Position numbers and translations under genes: made by a program. This document shows, piece by piece, positions 29,388-38,965 of a stretch of DNA of 64,000 nucleotides (the stretch's first letter is position 1; each line of letters starts with the position of its first letter). The notes beneath the pieces are model-generated. The model made no database searches and was not told where the DNA came from. It worked only from the letters and a program-made list of their open reading frames with translations. Source of the DNA: JACCXG01 sp963717745 (GTDB taxonomy: Bacteria > Acidobacteriota > Vicinamibacteria > Vicinamibacterales > 2-12-FULL-66-21); contig CAVQXJ010000002.1 in the NCBI GenBank assembly GCA_963717745.1, forward strand, positions 1-64,000, given 5' to 3'.

Positions 29388-29640
29388 CCGCGGAATCCTA
29401 ACGTACCGGCGGCAGAATGCGCGAGGGGAGCGGCGGGGGAGGTGACGGAGGTTCCGGATCTTTTCCGATTCCTCCGTTTTCTCCGTTGCTCCGTTTTTGA
29501 GATCCGGTACCTCGATCTACCTCCTCCGTCTCAATCTCCTGTTGAGATGGAGGGATGGTGTGCTGTTGGGAACAGCCCTCCCTCCGCGACGGTGTAACCA
29601 TCGAGCTTCGACCAGCACTGACGTGCAGATTGGATGAACG
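29388..29640. other. Divergent spacer with CTCCGTT array and small hairpin
   Basis: It contains TCCTCCGTTTTCTCCGTTGC (29480-29500), a short-period run, and TCTCAATCTCCTGTTGAGA (29538-29556), a hairpin with arms TCTCAA/TTGAGA. Both the sigma-factor operon and the 94-residue protein gene must be driven from here. I could not pick a convincing -35/-10 pair. Confidence 0.4.
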
Positions 29641-29925
29641 ATGACGGACAAACTGGGACCCGAGGACCAGCTCGACAGAGCCACTGCGATCGTTCTCGAA
29701 GCTGATCGGCAAAGTGGCAACGTATCGTCGGAGCTCGACCGCGAGACGATGGTGGCCGCGGTGGCGGAGGACCTCGCGACCCTCAGCGCAACGGCGGGCC
29801 GGGACGAGGAGCGGCTCGCCAAGGTTGAAGCCCAGACGCAGGTGCTGGCCGGGGCGGTGATCGCCATCGCCGAGGTGTCGGTCAGCATCGCCCCCAGCAT
29901 CAAAGCTGTCAAAGCCGAGATGTAG
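29641..29925 (+). CDS. Small acidic helical protein of unknown function
   Basis: This 94-residue protein has no signal peptide. It is predominantly helical with a heptad-like end (LAKVEAQTQVLAGAVIAIAE, then VSVSIAPSIKAVKAEM). It lies 85 bases upstream of the first kinase on the same strand and may belong to that signalling operon. I recognise no family. An accidental frame is less likely, because the composition is protein-like and the spacing is normal. Confidence 0.5.
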   Translation: MTDKLGPEDQLDRATAIVLEADRQSGNVSSELDRETMVAAVAEDLATLSATAGRDEERLAKVEAQTQVLAGAVIAIAEVSVSIAPSIKAVKAEM

Positions 29926-30010
29926 TGGGCCGGCTTCCGTCACGGTTCTCCTTATTGAGACCCCCGCACAGCCAGCGGACGCAGATGGCAAGGCGGGAGT
30001 CCCCGTCAGG

Positions 30011-32971
30011 ATGGAATTGGTGACCATGGCGCCTCCACGCAAGACGATCTCGAAGCTCCCGATTCCTCGCGGCGGTCCGGCCCTGCTCCTCGAGCCGTCG
30101 GACGAGACGCTCCTGAAAACCGGCGCCCTCCAGAACGCCATCTTCAACAGCGCCAACTTCTCGAGCATCGCCACCGACGCCAATGGCGTCATCCAGATCT
30201 TCAATGTCGGCGCCGAACGGATGTTGGGCTACACGGCCGCGGACGTGATGAACAAGATCACGCCGGCCGACATCTCCGATCCGCAGGAGCTGGTCGCCCG
30301 CGCCAAGGCGCTCAGTGTCGAGCTCGACACCTCCATCACTCCCGGCTTCGAGGCGCTGGTCTTCAAGGCCTCGCGCGGGATCGAGGACATCTACGAGCTG
30401 ACCTACATCCGCAAGGACGGCAGCCGCTTCCCGGCGGTCGTCTCCGTCACGGCGCTCCGCGACGCGCAGGGCGCGATCATCGGCTACCTGCTGATCGGCA
30501 CCGACAACACGGCGCGGAAGCGCGCGGAAGAGGCGCTGCTCCAGGCGGGCGCGTTGCAGAGCGCGATCTTCAACAGCCCCAACTTTTCGAGCATTGCGAC
30601 CGATGCGAAGGGGGTCATTCAGATCTTCAACGTCGGCGCCGAGCGGATGCTGGGCTACACCGCCGCGGAGGTGATGAACACGATCACGCCCGCCGACATT
30701 TCCGATCCGCAGGAGCTGATTGCGCGCGCCACCGCGCTCAGCAGCGCGCTGGGCACGCCGATCACTCCCGGCTTCGAAGCGCTGGTCTTCAAGGCGTCGC
30801 GGGGCATCGAAGACATCTACGAGTTGACCTACATCCGCAAGGACGGCAGCCGGTTCCCGGCCGTGGTGTCGGTCACCGCGCTGCGGGACGCCCAGGATGT
30901 GATCATCGGCTACCTGCTCATCGGGACCGACAACACCGCGCGCCAGCAGGTGGAAGAGGAGCGGAGGAAGCTCGACCAGGGGCTCCGCGACCAGCATTTC
31001 TACACCCGCTCCCTCATCGAGTCCAACATCGACGCCCTGATGACCTGCGACCCGCGCGGGATCATCACCGACATCAACCGGCAGACCGAGACCCTCACCG
31101 GATGTACGCGGGACGAGCTGATCGGGGCGCCGTTCAAGAACTCCTTCACCGATCCGGCGAGGGCCGAGGCGGGCATCAAGCGGGTGCTGAACGAAGGCAA
31201 GGTCACCAACTACGAGCTCACCGCGCGCGCCAGGGACGGCAAGGAAACGGTGGTGTCCTACAACGCGACCACCTTCCACGATCGCGATCGGAAGCTGCAG
31301 GGGGTGTTCGCGGCGGCGCGCGACGTGACCGAGTTGAAGCGCGTCGAACAGAAGCTGGTGCAGAAGAACGCGGAGCTCGAAGACGCCAGCCGGATGAAAT
31401 CCGAATTCCTCGCCAACATGTCGCACGAGCTGCGGACCCCGCTCAACGCCATCATCGGCTTCTCCGAGGTGCTCCGCGACGGCCTGCTCGGCGACATGAC
31501 CGAGAAACAGCGCGGGTTCATCAGCGACATCTACGGCAGCGGCAAGCATCTCCTCTCCCTGATCAACGACACCCTCGACCTGTCCAAGGTGGAAGCCGGC
31601 AAGACGACGCTCGACCTGGAGATGACGCCGGTGGGCCCGATGTGCGCCAACAGCCTGTCGATCATCCGCGAAAAGGCGGCGAGCCGCCGGATCCATCTCG
31701 AGCTGGATCTCGGAGACGAGGATCAAGGGTCGATTCGGGCCGACCCTCGCAAGGTGAAGCAGATCCTTTACAACATGCTGTCCAACGCGGTGAAGTTCAC
31801 GCCGGAAGGGGGCCGCGTCACCCTCCGTGCCAGGCAGGTCCGGCGCACCGCCGTGGGGCAGGTGTCCGGGCCCTGGACCGGCCGGTGTTTTCCGGTCGCT
31901 GATCACGCCTTCGCCGACTTTCTCGAGATTCGGGTCACCGACACCGGAATCGGCATCGTGCCCGAAGCCCTGGGGCAGCTGTTCCGGCCGTTCAGTCAGA
32001 TTGACAGCGGGCTGGCGCGCAAGTTCGAGGGCACGGGCCTCGGGTTGGCCCTGGTGAAGCTGCTCGCCGAACTGCACGGGGGATCGGTCGCGGTGGAAAG
32101 CGCCGCCGGGGAGGGCTCCTGCTTCACCGTGTGGCTGCCGCGCCGGACCTCGCCGGACGCGGCCAGTGCCCCGATCAACGAATCGGCACCCCAGAGCATC
32201 AAGCCGTCGGCTGGTGCGCGCGTCGCGCTGGTGGTCGAAGACGACCTCAAGTCGGCGGAACTGATTCGCGTCCAGCTCGAGGCGGAGGGCTTCACGGTGC
32301 TCCACTCCCCCTCCGGCGAGGCGGCGCTGGCGATCGCGGTGCAACAGCCGCTGGTGCTGATTACCCTCGACATCATGCTGCCCCACATGGACGGATGGGA
32401 ATTCCTCGGTCGCGTCAAGCAGGTGCCGGCGCTCTCGGCCATCCCCGTCGTCATCATCTCGATCGTCGCGGAGCGGAACAAAGGGTTCGCGCTCGGCGCG
32501 GCGGCAGTGCTGCAGAAGCCGATTTCCCGTGAAGACTTATATAGCGCCCTGGTGAGTCTCGGCCTGTTTCCGATCTCGGAACCGGGCACGCTCACCGTGT
32601 TGGTCGTGGATGACGATCCCGGCGCGGCCGAGCTGGTCGCGCGGCGGATCGAAGGCCTGGACGCGATGGTGCTGCGCGCGCACGGCGGCCGGGAGGCGAT
32701 CGAGACCGCGCGGCGCGAACATCCGGACTTGATCGTGCTCGATCTGATGATGCCGGAGGTGAATGGCTTCGATGTGGTGGAAGCGCTCAAGGCCCACGCG
32801 GACACCGCTCGCATTCCGATTGTGATCGTCACCGCGAAGGACATCACGGCCGGGGATCGCGCCAGGCTCAATGGCTATGTCTCGACCATCATGGAGAAGA
32901 CCGAGTTCGACCCTGACGTCTTCACCGCGGAGATCCGGCGGGCCATGTCCGGGCGTGCACCGGACGCCTGA
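30011..32971 (+). CDS. Hybrid sensor histidine kinase, PAS-PAS-PAS-HisKA-HATPase-REC-REC
   Basis: This 986-residue soluble protein starts at ATG 30011 (ATG 30026 is possible). Three PAS domains lie at about 37-175, 179-315 and 328-445; the first two are near-identical. The phospho-acceptor is His472 in FLANMSHELRTPLN. The ATPase N-box is ILYNMLSNAVKFTPEGG (about 585) and the G-boxes are DTGIGI and GTGLGLALVK. Receiver 1 has Asp787 (LDIMLPHMDG) and receiver 2 Asp911 (LDLMMPEVNG). It has no transmembrane segment, so it senses a cytoplasmic cue. It is followed after one base by the receiver gene. Confidence 0.92.
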   Translation: MELVTMAPPRKTISKLPIPRGGPALLLEPSDETLLKTGALQNAIFNSANFSSIATDANGVIQIFNVGAERMLGYTAADVMNKITPADISDPQELVARAKALSVELDTSITPGFEALVFKASRGIEDIYELTYIRKDGSRFPAVVSVTALRDAQGAIIGYLLIGTDNTARKRAEEALLQAGALQSAIFNSPNFSSIATDAKGVIQIFNVGAERMLGYTAAEVMNTITPADISDPQELIARATALSSALGTPITPGFEALVFKASRGIEDIYELTYIRKDGSRFPAVVSVTALRDAQDVIIGYLLIGTDNTARQQVEEERRKLDQGLRDQHFYTRSLIESNIDALMTCDPRGIITDINRQTETLTGCTRDELIGAPFKNSFTDPARAEAGIKRVLNEGKVTNYELTARARDGKETVVSYNATTFHDRDRKLQGVFAAARDVTELKRVEQKLVQKNAELEDASRMKSEFLANMSHELRTPLNAIIGFSEVLRDGLLGDMTEKQRGFISDIYGSGKHLLSLINDTLDLSKVEAGKTTLDLEMTPVGPMCANSLSIIREKAASRRIHLELDLGDEDQGSIRADPRKVKQILYNMLSNAVKFTPEGGRVTLRARQVRRTAVGQVSGPWTGRCFPVADHAFADFLEIRVTDTGIGIVPEALGQLFRPFSQIDSGLARKFEGTGLGLALVKLLAELHGGSVAVESAAGEGSCFTVWLPRRTSPDAASAPINESAPQSIKPSAGARVALVVEDDLKSAELIRVQLEAEGFTVLHSPSGEAALAIAVQQPLVLITLDIMLPHMDGWEFLGRVKQVPALSAIPVVIISIVAERNKGFALGAAAVLQKPISREDLYSALVSLGLFPISEPGTLTVLVVDDDPGAAELVARRIEGLDAMVLRAHGGREAIETARREHPDLIVLDLMMPEVNGFDVVEALKAHADTARIPIVIVTAKDITAGDRARLNGYVSTIMEKTEFDPDVFTAEIRRAMSGRAPDA
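30115..30945 (+). repeat. Tandem duplication of a PAS-domain coding unit inside the kinase
   Basis: Two units of about 410-430 bases (from about 30121 and about 30547) encode nearly the same protein, both containing IFNVGAERMLGYTAA, ITPADISDPQEL and GFEALVFKASRGIEDIYELT. Differences are mostly third-base changes plus a few substitutions (DVMNKI versus EVMNTI, SVELDTS versus SSALGTP). This indicates a fairly recent internal duplication with retained coding constraint. Confidence 0.85.
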
Positions 32972-32972
32972 G

Positions 32973-33377
32973 ATGGGCACCGTCCTGCTCGTCGAAGACA
33001 ACCCCGCGAACATGAGGCTCGCCGTCGCCCTGCTCGAGTCGGCAGGGCACTGCGTCATCAACGCCACCGACGCGGAGACCGGCCTGACCCTCGCCCGCCA
33101 TCAGCATCCGGAACTGATCCTGATGGACATTCAGCTGCCCGGCATGGACGGCCTCGAAGCGACCCGGCTGCTGAAGCAGGACGAGGCGACGCGAGGCATC
33201 CCGGTGATCGCGCTGACCGCCCTCGCGATGAAGGGTGACGAGGAGCGGATTCGCGCCGCCGGCTGTGACGGTTACATTGCCAAACCGCTGGACTACAAGG
33301 ATTTCCTGGCGGTCATCGCGGCCCGGTTGGAGACCTCGGCCAATCGGGACACGACCACGCCCGGAGACCCACGATGA
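32973..33377 (+). CDS. Single-domain CheY/DivK-like response regulator
   Basis: This 134-residue receiver has the acidic pair ED near residue 8, phospho-acceptor Asp52 (LILMDIQLPGMDGLEATR), Thr (IALTALAMKGDEERIRAAGC) and Lys in YIAKPLDYKDF. There is no output domain. The DivK-like ALTALAMKGDEE pattern is typical of adaptor receivers. It begins one base after the first kinase stop and overlaps the second kinase start by four bases (ATGA), so all three are co-translated. It probably shuttles phosphate between the two hybrid kinases. Confidence 0.92.
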   Translation: MGTVLLVEDNPANMRLAVALLESAGHCVINATDAETGLTLARHQHPELILMDIQLPGMDGLEATRLLKQDEATRGIPVIALTALAMKGDEERIRAAGCDGYIAKPLDYKDFLAVIAARLETSANRDTTTPGDPR

Positions 33378-35734
33378 CTGCGACCCTCGAGGTCGGCCAG
33401 CGATCCGCCCGAGTGCTGATCGTCGATGACGAGATCCGCAACCGCACGTTGATGGAAGTGATGCTGTCGCCGGAAGGGTTCATCTTGCAGACGGCGGTCA
33501 GCGGTGAGGAAGCCTTGCAGATGGTGGCGGAGGAGGCCCCGGATCTGATCCTGCTCGACATCATGATGCCGGGGATCGATGGCTATCAGGTCGCCGCGAA
33601 GATCAAGGGCGACCGCGCCACCGCGAACATCCCCGTGATCATGGTGACCGCGCTGGACGATTGCCAGTCGAGGCTGTTCGGATTGAGCGCGGGGGCCGAA
33701 GACTTCATCACCAAACCCGTCGACCGGCTCGATCTGTGCGCACGCGTGCGGCACCTGCTGCGGGTGAAGGCGCACAGTGATTACCTGGATCAGTATCACC
33801 AGACCCTCGAAAGCGACGTCTCCGCGCTCACCGTTGATCTGCGCCACGAGCGCGAGCGCGCCCAGCGCTACCTCGACACGCCGGGCGTCATCGCGGTGGC
33901 GCTCGATCCGGAGGGGCGGATCACCCTCGTGAACCGCTACGCCTGCTCGACCCTGGGGTGGACGGCCGAGGAACTGCTGGGACGCGACTGGATTTCACAG
34001 TGCGTGCCCGAGCGCATCTGGGATGCCCTCAAGGGCAAGTTCCGGGAGTTGATTGGGGGAGAGCTGCCGCTCCACCAGAACCCCATCGTCACACGCGACG
34101 GCGTGGAGCGGCTGATCGAATGGCGGAACACGGTGGTGCGGGATGACGGCGGACGCATCACCGGCTCTTTCAGTTCCGGCACCGACATTACCGAGCGGGC
34201 CGCCGCCGAGCAGGCCGTGCGGAATACCGAAGATCGGATGCGGTTCGCGCTCGAGAACGCCAACGTCGGGACCTGGGACGTGGACTTCGCCACCGGCGTC
34301 ACGCGATGGTCCGAGATTCTGGAGGCTCAGTTCGGACTGCCGGCGGGGACGTTTGGCGGCACCTTCCAGGCTTTCGTCGATCTCGTCCACGCCGACGATC
34401 GCGAGCTGGTACGCGAGACGATCGCGGAGGCGACGCGATCCGGCCGCGATTTCTCCTACACGCACCGGGCCATTCTGCCGGACGGCACCCTCCGGTGGCT
34501 GACCGGCTCCGGCCGCGTCCTTCTCGGCGAGCGGGACGAACCGGTTCGCGGCGTGGGGATCTGCCAGGACATCAGCGAACGCCGCCGGCTGGAGGCGCAG
34601 AATCAGCACTTGCAGAAAATGGAAGCGGTCGGCTGCCTGGCCAGCGGCGTGGCGCACGATTTCAACAACCTGCTGACGGTAATCCTGGGATTCTGTGAGC
34701 TCGTGCTGACCGATCTCAGCCCGGACGATCCGCGGTACGCCGATATTTCAGAAATCCAGACCGCCGGCGCGCGTGGTGCGGAGCTGACCCGACAATTACT
34801 GTCATTCAGCCGCAAGCAACTCATCGAGCCGACCCGCCTCGACCTGAACGCCGTCGTCGCGGGGATGCAGTCGATGCTCGGACGCCTGATCGGCGAACAC
34901 GTGAAGATTGTCGTCGCGCTGCGGCCGGACGTGGCGCACATCGTGGCTGATCACGGCCAGGTCGAGCAGGTCGTCATGAACCTGGCGGTGAATGCCCGGG
35001 ACGCGATGCCCCACGGCGGGACGCTGACGATCGAGACCGCCAACATCGACCTGGACGAGCACTACGCCGCGGCGCATGCCGAGGTGAAGCCGGGCGCCTA
35101 CGTCGGCCTCACCATCACGGACACCGGGACGGGGATGACGCCGGAGGTGCAGGCCCGCCTGTTCGAGCCGTTCTTCACGACCAAAGGGCCCGGTAAAGGC
35201 ACCGGGCTCGGCATGGCGACGGTCTACGGCATCGTGATGCGAAGCGGCGGGAGCGTCGGCGTCTACAGTGAAGTCGGGAAGGGCACCGCGTTCAAGGTGT
35301 ATTTTCCACAGGCCGACCTGCCGGCGACGGCGGTCGACGGGCCTGCGCCGTTGGCCCCCGCCCACGACGGGACACAAACCGTCCTCGTGGTCGAAGACGA
35401 GGAGAGCCTCCGCGAGCTGTCCAAGAGGCTGTTGCAGCGGCACGGCTACAACGTGCTGATCGCGGTCGACGCGGCCGAGGCGCTGCGGCTGTTCGAGGAC
35501 AATCCGTCCATCGACGTGCTGCTGACCGATGTCGTCATGCCAGGGGCGAGTGGACCGGAGTTGACCCGGCAGCTCATCGAGCAGCGGCCAGCCCTTCGGG
35601 TCATCTACATGTCGGGGTATACGGAAGAAGCGATCGTCCAGCACGAGGTCATCAGGTCTGGGGTCGCCTTCCTCAACAAGCCCTTTACCTTCGAAGCGCT
35701 CGGAGAAAAAATCCGCGAAGTCCTCGAAGGGTAG
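33374..35734 (+). CDS. Hybrid sensor histidine kinase, REC-PAS-PAS-HisKA-HATPase-REC
   Basis: This 786-residue soluble protein has an N-terminal receiver with Asp62 (LLDIMMPGIDGYQVAAK). Two PAS/PAC domains follow (about 170-285 and 290-410). The kinase core has His428 (LASGVAHDFNNLLTVILGF, the NtrB-like H-DFNN subtype). The ATPase ends DTGTGM and GTGLGMATVYGIV. A C-terminal receiver has Asp719 (LLTDVVMPGASGPEL). The start overlaps the preceding receiver gene. It likely receives phosphate from partners through its N-terminal receiver. Confidence 0.92.
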   Translation: MTATLEVGQRSARVLIVDDEIRNRTLMEVMLSPEGFILQTAVSGEEALQMVAEEAPDLILLDIMMPGIDGYQVAAKIKGDRATANIPVIMVTALDDCQSRLFGLSAGAEDFITKPVDRLDLCARVRHLLRVKAHSDYLDQYHQTLESDVSALTVDLRHERERAQRYLDTPGVIAVALDPEGRITLVNRYACSTLGWTAEELLGRDWISQCVPERIWDALKGKFRELIGGELPLHQNPIVTRDGVERLIEWRNTVVRDDGGRITGSFSSGTDITERAAAEQAVRNTEDRMRFALENANVGTWDVDFATGVTRWSEILEAQFGLPAGTFGGTFQAFVDLVHADDRELVRETIAEATRSGRDFSYTHRAILPDGTLRWLTGSGRVLLGERDEPVRGVGICQDISERRRLEAQNQHLQKMEAVGCLASGVAHDFNNLLTVILGFCELVLTDLSPDDPRYADISEIQTAGARGAELTRQLLSFSRKQLIEPTRLDLNAVVAGMQSMLGRLIGEHVKIVVALRPDVAHIVADHGQVEQVVMNLAVNARDAMPHGGTLTIETANIDLDEHYAAAHAEVKPGAYVGLTITDTGTGMTPEVQARLFEPFFTTKGPGKGTGLGMATVYGIVMRSGGSVGVYSEVGKGTAFKVYFPQADLPATAVDGPAPLAPAHDGTQTVLVVEDEESLRELSKRLLQRHGYNVLIAVDAAEALRLFEDNPSIDVLLTDVVMPGASGPELTRQLIEQRPALRVIYMSGYTEEAIVQHEVIRSGVAFLNKPFTFEALGEKIREVLEG

Positions 35735-35754
35735 CAGTCGCTGAAAAGTGTCGC

Positions 35755-35822
35755 CGACAAGGGATAAGAGATGCCTTCTCCCTTCTCCCTTGACACGCGG
35801 GGGTCTTCATCCGCCGGCTAGC
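35755..35822. repeat. GGGAGAAGG foldback-family copy
   Basis: GACAAGGGATAAGAGA faces TTCTCCCTTCTCCCTTGAC, followed by ACGCGGGGGTCTTCATCCGC and CGGCTAG. It shares its tail with the copies at 28.3, 44.5 and 47.1 kb. It lies in the gap after the second kinase stop and before the alpha-hydroxy-acid oxidase start at 35862. Confidence 0.6.
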
Positions 35823-35861
35823 GCGCGCGGCGCCGCGAGTGCGAGATACTCTAACGCCAGC

Positions 35862-36963
35862 GTGCCTACCGAGATCGATTGCCGAGACATCCTGAGCGTG
35901 CCCGAATTCGAGGAGCGCGCCCGGCGGCTCATGCCGCCGATGGCCTACGAATTCGTGGCCTCCGGCGCGGCGGACGAACATACCCTGCGATGGAATCGCG
36001 AGGCGTTCGATCGGATTCGCCTCCGCCCGCGAGTGCTGCGGGACGTGTCCGCCGTCGACACCCGCGTGGCGCTGCTCGGCGCGGGAGCTCGCATTCCCGA
36101 TCCTGCTCGCGCCCACCGCCTATCACCGCGTCCTGCACCCCGAGGGGGAACTGGCCACCGCGCGCGGTGCGGCCGAGGCGGGCGCCACGTGGATCGCCAG
36201 CATGGGCACCACCACCGCCCTTGGCGATCTCGCCCGCGCCGCGACCTCGCCATGGTGGTTCCAGCTCTATTTCCAGTCCGACCCGGCGTTCACGCGCGAC
36301 GTCGTCCAGCAGGCGGAAGCGGCCGGCTGCGAGGCCCTGTGTCTGACCGTCGACTCGCCGATCATCGGCGCCCGTAATCGTCAGGCCCGCGCCGGGTTCC
36401 GGCTGCCTTCGGATGTCACGACGCCGCACCTCTACGACATCGGCCACCGCAAGCAGGCCATCATGGATCCGCGCCGGGTCGCCGCGACGTGGAAGGACGT
36501 CGAGTGGCTGCGCGCGCTCACCCGGCTGCCGGTCGTGCTCAAGGGCATCCTCGATGCCGAGGACGCCGAGCTCGGCGTCCAGGCCGGAGCGGCGGGCATC
36601 ATCGTTTCCAATCACGGGGCGCGGAATCTGGATACGACGCCGGCGACGATCGATGCCTTGCCCGAAGTCGCGGAGCGGGTCGATGGACGAGTGCCGGTGC
36701 TGGTCGATGGCGGGATTCGCCGCGGCACCGACGTGCTGAAGGCGATTGCGCTCGGTGCGCGGGCGGTGCTGATCGGGCGGCCGTACTGCTACGGCTTGAG
36801 CGTGGCCGGGAGTGACGGCGTCCGCCGGGTCGTGGAAATCCTGCGTGCGGAGCTCGAGGCGGCGATGATGCTGTCGGGCGTCGCCGCGATCGGCGCCATC
36901 GACCGGGCGGTGTTGTGGGATCGTGCTCCCGTCACCCGACGCAGGGAGGGCGAGCCCTCGTGA
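35862..36963 (+). CDS. FMN-dependent alpha-hydroxy-acid oxidase/dehydrogenase, one frameshift
   Basis: GTG 35862 gives the family N-terminus (LSVPEFEERARRLMPPMAYEFVASGA). One G too many in GGG at 36083-36085 breaks ALLGA from ELAFPILLAPTAYH; total length is 3n+1, corrected about 366 residues. The TIM-barrel FMN motifs are present: ASMGTTTALG, PWWFQLYFQ, VVLKGILDAEDA with Lys, the active-site SNHGARNLDT (His and Arg), and VPVLVDGGIRRGTDV. Members oxidise lactate, glycolate or similar acids. The stop overlaps the ABC ATPase start (GTGA), so the genes are coupled. Confidence 0.88.
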
Positions 36964-37898
36964 CCACGGCGTCCCCGGCGGCGCTGCTCTGCCGCGGTCT
37001 CACCAAACGATATGGCGATGTTGCGGCGGTCGCCGGCCTCGATCTCGAGGTGCGCGCCGGCGAGTGCTTCGGGATGCTCGGACCGAACGGTGCCGGCAAG
37101 ACCACCACGGTGGAGATGTTCGAGGGGCTCCGTGTGCCCGACGCGGGCGAGCTCGAGGTGCTCGGCGATCGCTGGCACGGCGACAACCTCACGCTGCGGG
37201 CGCGGCTTGGCATCCAGCTGCAGGAGACCAAGTTTCCCGAGAAGCTGACCGTGGCCGAAGTGGTGACGCTGTTCCGAAGCTTCTATCCGCGCGGCCTCGC
37301 GGTCGAAGACGTGCTCACGCTGGTGGCGCTGCACGAGAAGGCGGCGGCGCAGGTGCGCACGCTCTCGGGCGGGCAGAAGCAGCGGTTGTCGCTCGGCTGC
37401 GCGCTGGCCGGCGATCCGGAGCTGCTCTTCCTCGACGAGCCGACCACCGGCCTCGACCCGCAATCGCGCCGCCAGACCTGGGAGATCGTGGAAGGCCTGA
37501 AAGCGCGGGGCCGGACCGTGCTGCTCACGACTCACTACATGGAAGAGGCGGCCCGCCTGTGCGATCGCGTCGCGGTGGTCGACCACGGCAAGGTGATCGC
37601 GCTTGGCACGCCGCGCGAGTTGATTGCTTCGCTCGGCGCCGAGCACGTGATCGAGTTCACGGTCGGCGACGGCGGCGCGATCGACGACATCGACCTGGCC
37701 GCGCTGCCGACGGTCGAGAAAGTGGGGCACGATGCGGGCAGCTGGCGGCTCACCGTCCGCGAGGTGCACCGGGCGGTGCCGGCGCTGTTGAACGCACTGT
37801 CGGAAAAGGGACTCGAGCCGACCGGGCTCACCACCCACCATGCCACTCTCGAGGACGTGTTCATGTCGCTGACCGGCCGGAGGCTGCGTGACGGCTGA
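36960..37898 (+). CDS. ABC-2 exporter ATP-binding protein (DrrA-like)
   Basis: GTG 36960 overlaps the upstream stop by four bases, which decides the start over an in-frame ATG upstream; 312 residues. It has Walker A GPNGAGKTTT, the ABC signature LSGGQKQRLSLG, Walker B LLFLDEPTTGLD and H-loop LLTTHYMEEA. A C-terminal extension (about 220-312) resembles the DrrA-type regulatory tail. It pairs with the permease that starts 11 bases before its end. It exports an unknown lipid- or drug-like molecule. Confidence 0.93.
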   Translation: MTTASPAALLCRGLTKRYGDVAAVAGLDLEVRAGECFGMLGPNGAGKTTTVEMFEGLRVPDAGELEVLGDRWHGDNLTLRARLGIQLQETKFPEKLTVAEVVTLFRSFYPRGLAVEDVLTLVALHEKAAAQVRTLSGGQKQRLSLGCALAGDPELLFLDEPTTGLDPQSRRQTWEIVEGLKARGRTVLLTTHYMEEAARLCDRVAVVDHGKVIALGTPRELIASLGAEHVIEFTVGDGGAIDDIDLAALPTVEKVGHDAGSWRLTVREVHRAVPALLNALSEKGLEPTGLTTHHATLEDVFMSLTGRRLRDG

Positions 37899-38943
37899 TC
37901 GCAAGGCGACATATCCCGTGCGCGGCCCGCTCTTCGAGCTGACCCGGGCCCGCGTCTACGAGCTGATCCGCGAGCCGGAGGCGATTTTCTGGGTCTTCGT
38001 GTTCCCGATCGTGCTGGCGGCGATCCTCGGCCTGGCGTTCCGCAGCAAGCCGCCCGAGGCGTTGCCGGTGGCCGTCGTGGCCGGTCCGCACGCCGAAGCG
38101 CGGCTGGCGGCGCTCACCGGCCCGGATCTGAAGCCGACGATTGTCACCGAGTCGGAGGCCCCACAGGCGCTCGCCCGCGGCCGCGTCGTCCTGGTGGTGT
38201 CGGCGAGCGACGTTCCGTCGTATGCCTACGACCCGACCCAGCCCGAGAGCCGCACCGCGCGGCTCGCCGTCGACGCCGCGCTGCAGCGCGCCGCCGGACG
38301 CACCGACGCCTTTGCGCCGGGTCGCTCGGAGGTCACCGAGGTCGGTTCCCGCTACGTCGATTTCCTGGTGCCGGGCCTGCTCGGCATGAACCTGATGGGC
38401 ACCGGGATGTGGGGGATCGCGTTCTCGCTGGTCGTGGCGCGCAACGGCAATCTGCTGAAGCGGCTGGTGGCGGCGCCGGCCCGCAGGAGTCACCTGCTCG
38501 GCGCCCAGCTCACGTCGCGGCTGATCTTCCTGATCCCCGAAGCCGGCGCGCTGCTCTTGTTCGCCTTCTTCGTGCTCGGCGTCCCGATGCGCGGATCGAT
38601 CCTGCTGCTGATCGCGGTCTCGCTCCTGGGCGCGCTGGCGTTCAGCGGCCTGGGCCTGCTCACCGCGGCGCGGCCGCGCACCATCGAAGGGGTGTCGGGC
38701 GTCATGAACCTGGTGATGGTCCCGATGTGGGTGTTCTCGGGCATCTTCTTCTCGACCGAGCGCTTCCCGGCGGCGATCCAGCCCTTCATCCAGGTGCTGC
38801 CGCTCACCGCGCTCAACGACGCGCTGCGCGGCGTGATGCTCGAAGGCACCGGTCTGATGGCGCTGCTGCCGGAGCTCGCGCTGCTCGCGGCGTGGGGGAC
38901 AGTCAGCTTCGCGGTGGCGTTGAAGATTTTCCGGTGGCAGTAA
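37888..38943 (+). CDS. ABC-2 type permease
   Basis: This 351-residue membrane protein overlaps the ATPase gene by 11 bases. One N-terminal transmembrane helix (IFWVFVFPIVLAAILGLAF) and a periplasmic region (about 55-165) are followed by the ABC-2 core with about five helices (YVDFLVPGLLGMNLM, LLLFAFFVLGVP, ILLLIAVSLLGALAFSGLGL, VMNLVMVPMWVFSGIFF, LALLAAWGTVSFAVAL). This is the standard build for DrrB/YhhJ-like exporters. It functions with the preceding ATPase. Confidence 0.93.
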   Translation: MTADRKATYPVRGPLFELTRARVYELIREPEAIFWVFVFPIVLAAILGLAFRSKPPEALPVAVVAGPHAEARLAALTGPDLKPTIVTESEAPQALARGRVVLVVSASDVPSYAYDPTQPESRTARLAVDAALQRAAGRTDAFAPGRSEVTEVGSRYVDFLVPGLLGMNLMGTGMWGIAFSLVVARNGNLLKRLVAAPARRSHLLGAQLTSRLIFLIPEAGALLLFAFFVLGVPMRGSILLLIAVSLLGALAFSGLGLLTAARPRTIEGVSGVMNLVMVPMWVFSGIFFSTERFPAAIQPFIQVLPLTALNDALRGVMLEGTGLMALLPELALLAAWGTVSFAVALKIFRWQ

Positions 38944-38944
38944 G

Positions 38945-38963
38945 CGGATCGATATAATCCGCG
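38945..38963 (+). promoter_or_regulatory. TATAAT inside a small hairpin, just before the 38966 gene
   Basis: TATAAT (38953-38958) sits eight bases before the ATG, within GCGGAT...ATCCGC arms. No good -35 box is visible at the right spacing. If used as a promoter the transcript would be nearly leaderless; otherwise it is a coincidental AT-rich spot after the permease stop. Confidence 0.3.
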
Positions 38964-38965
38964 AC

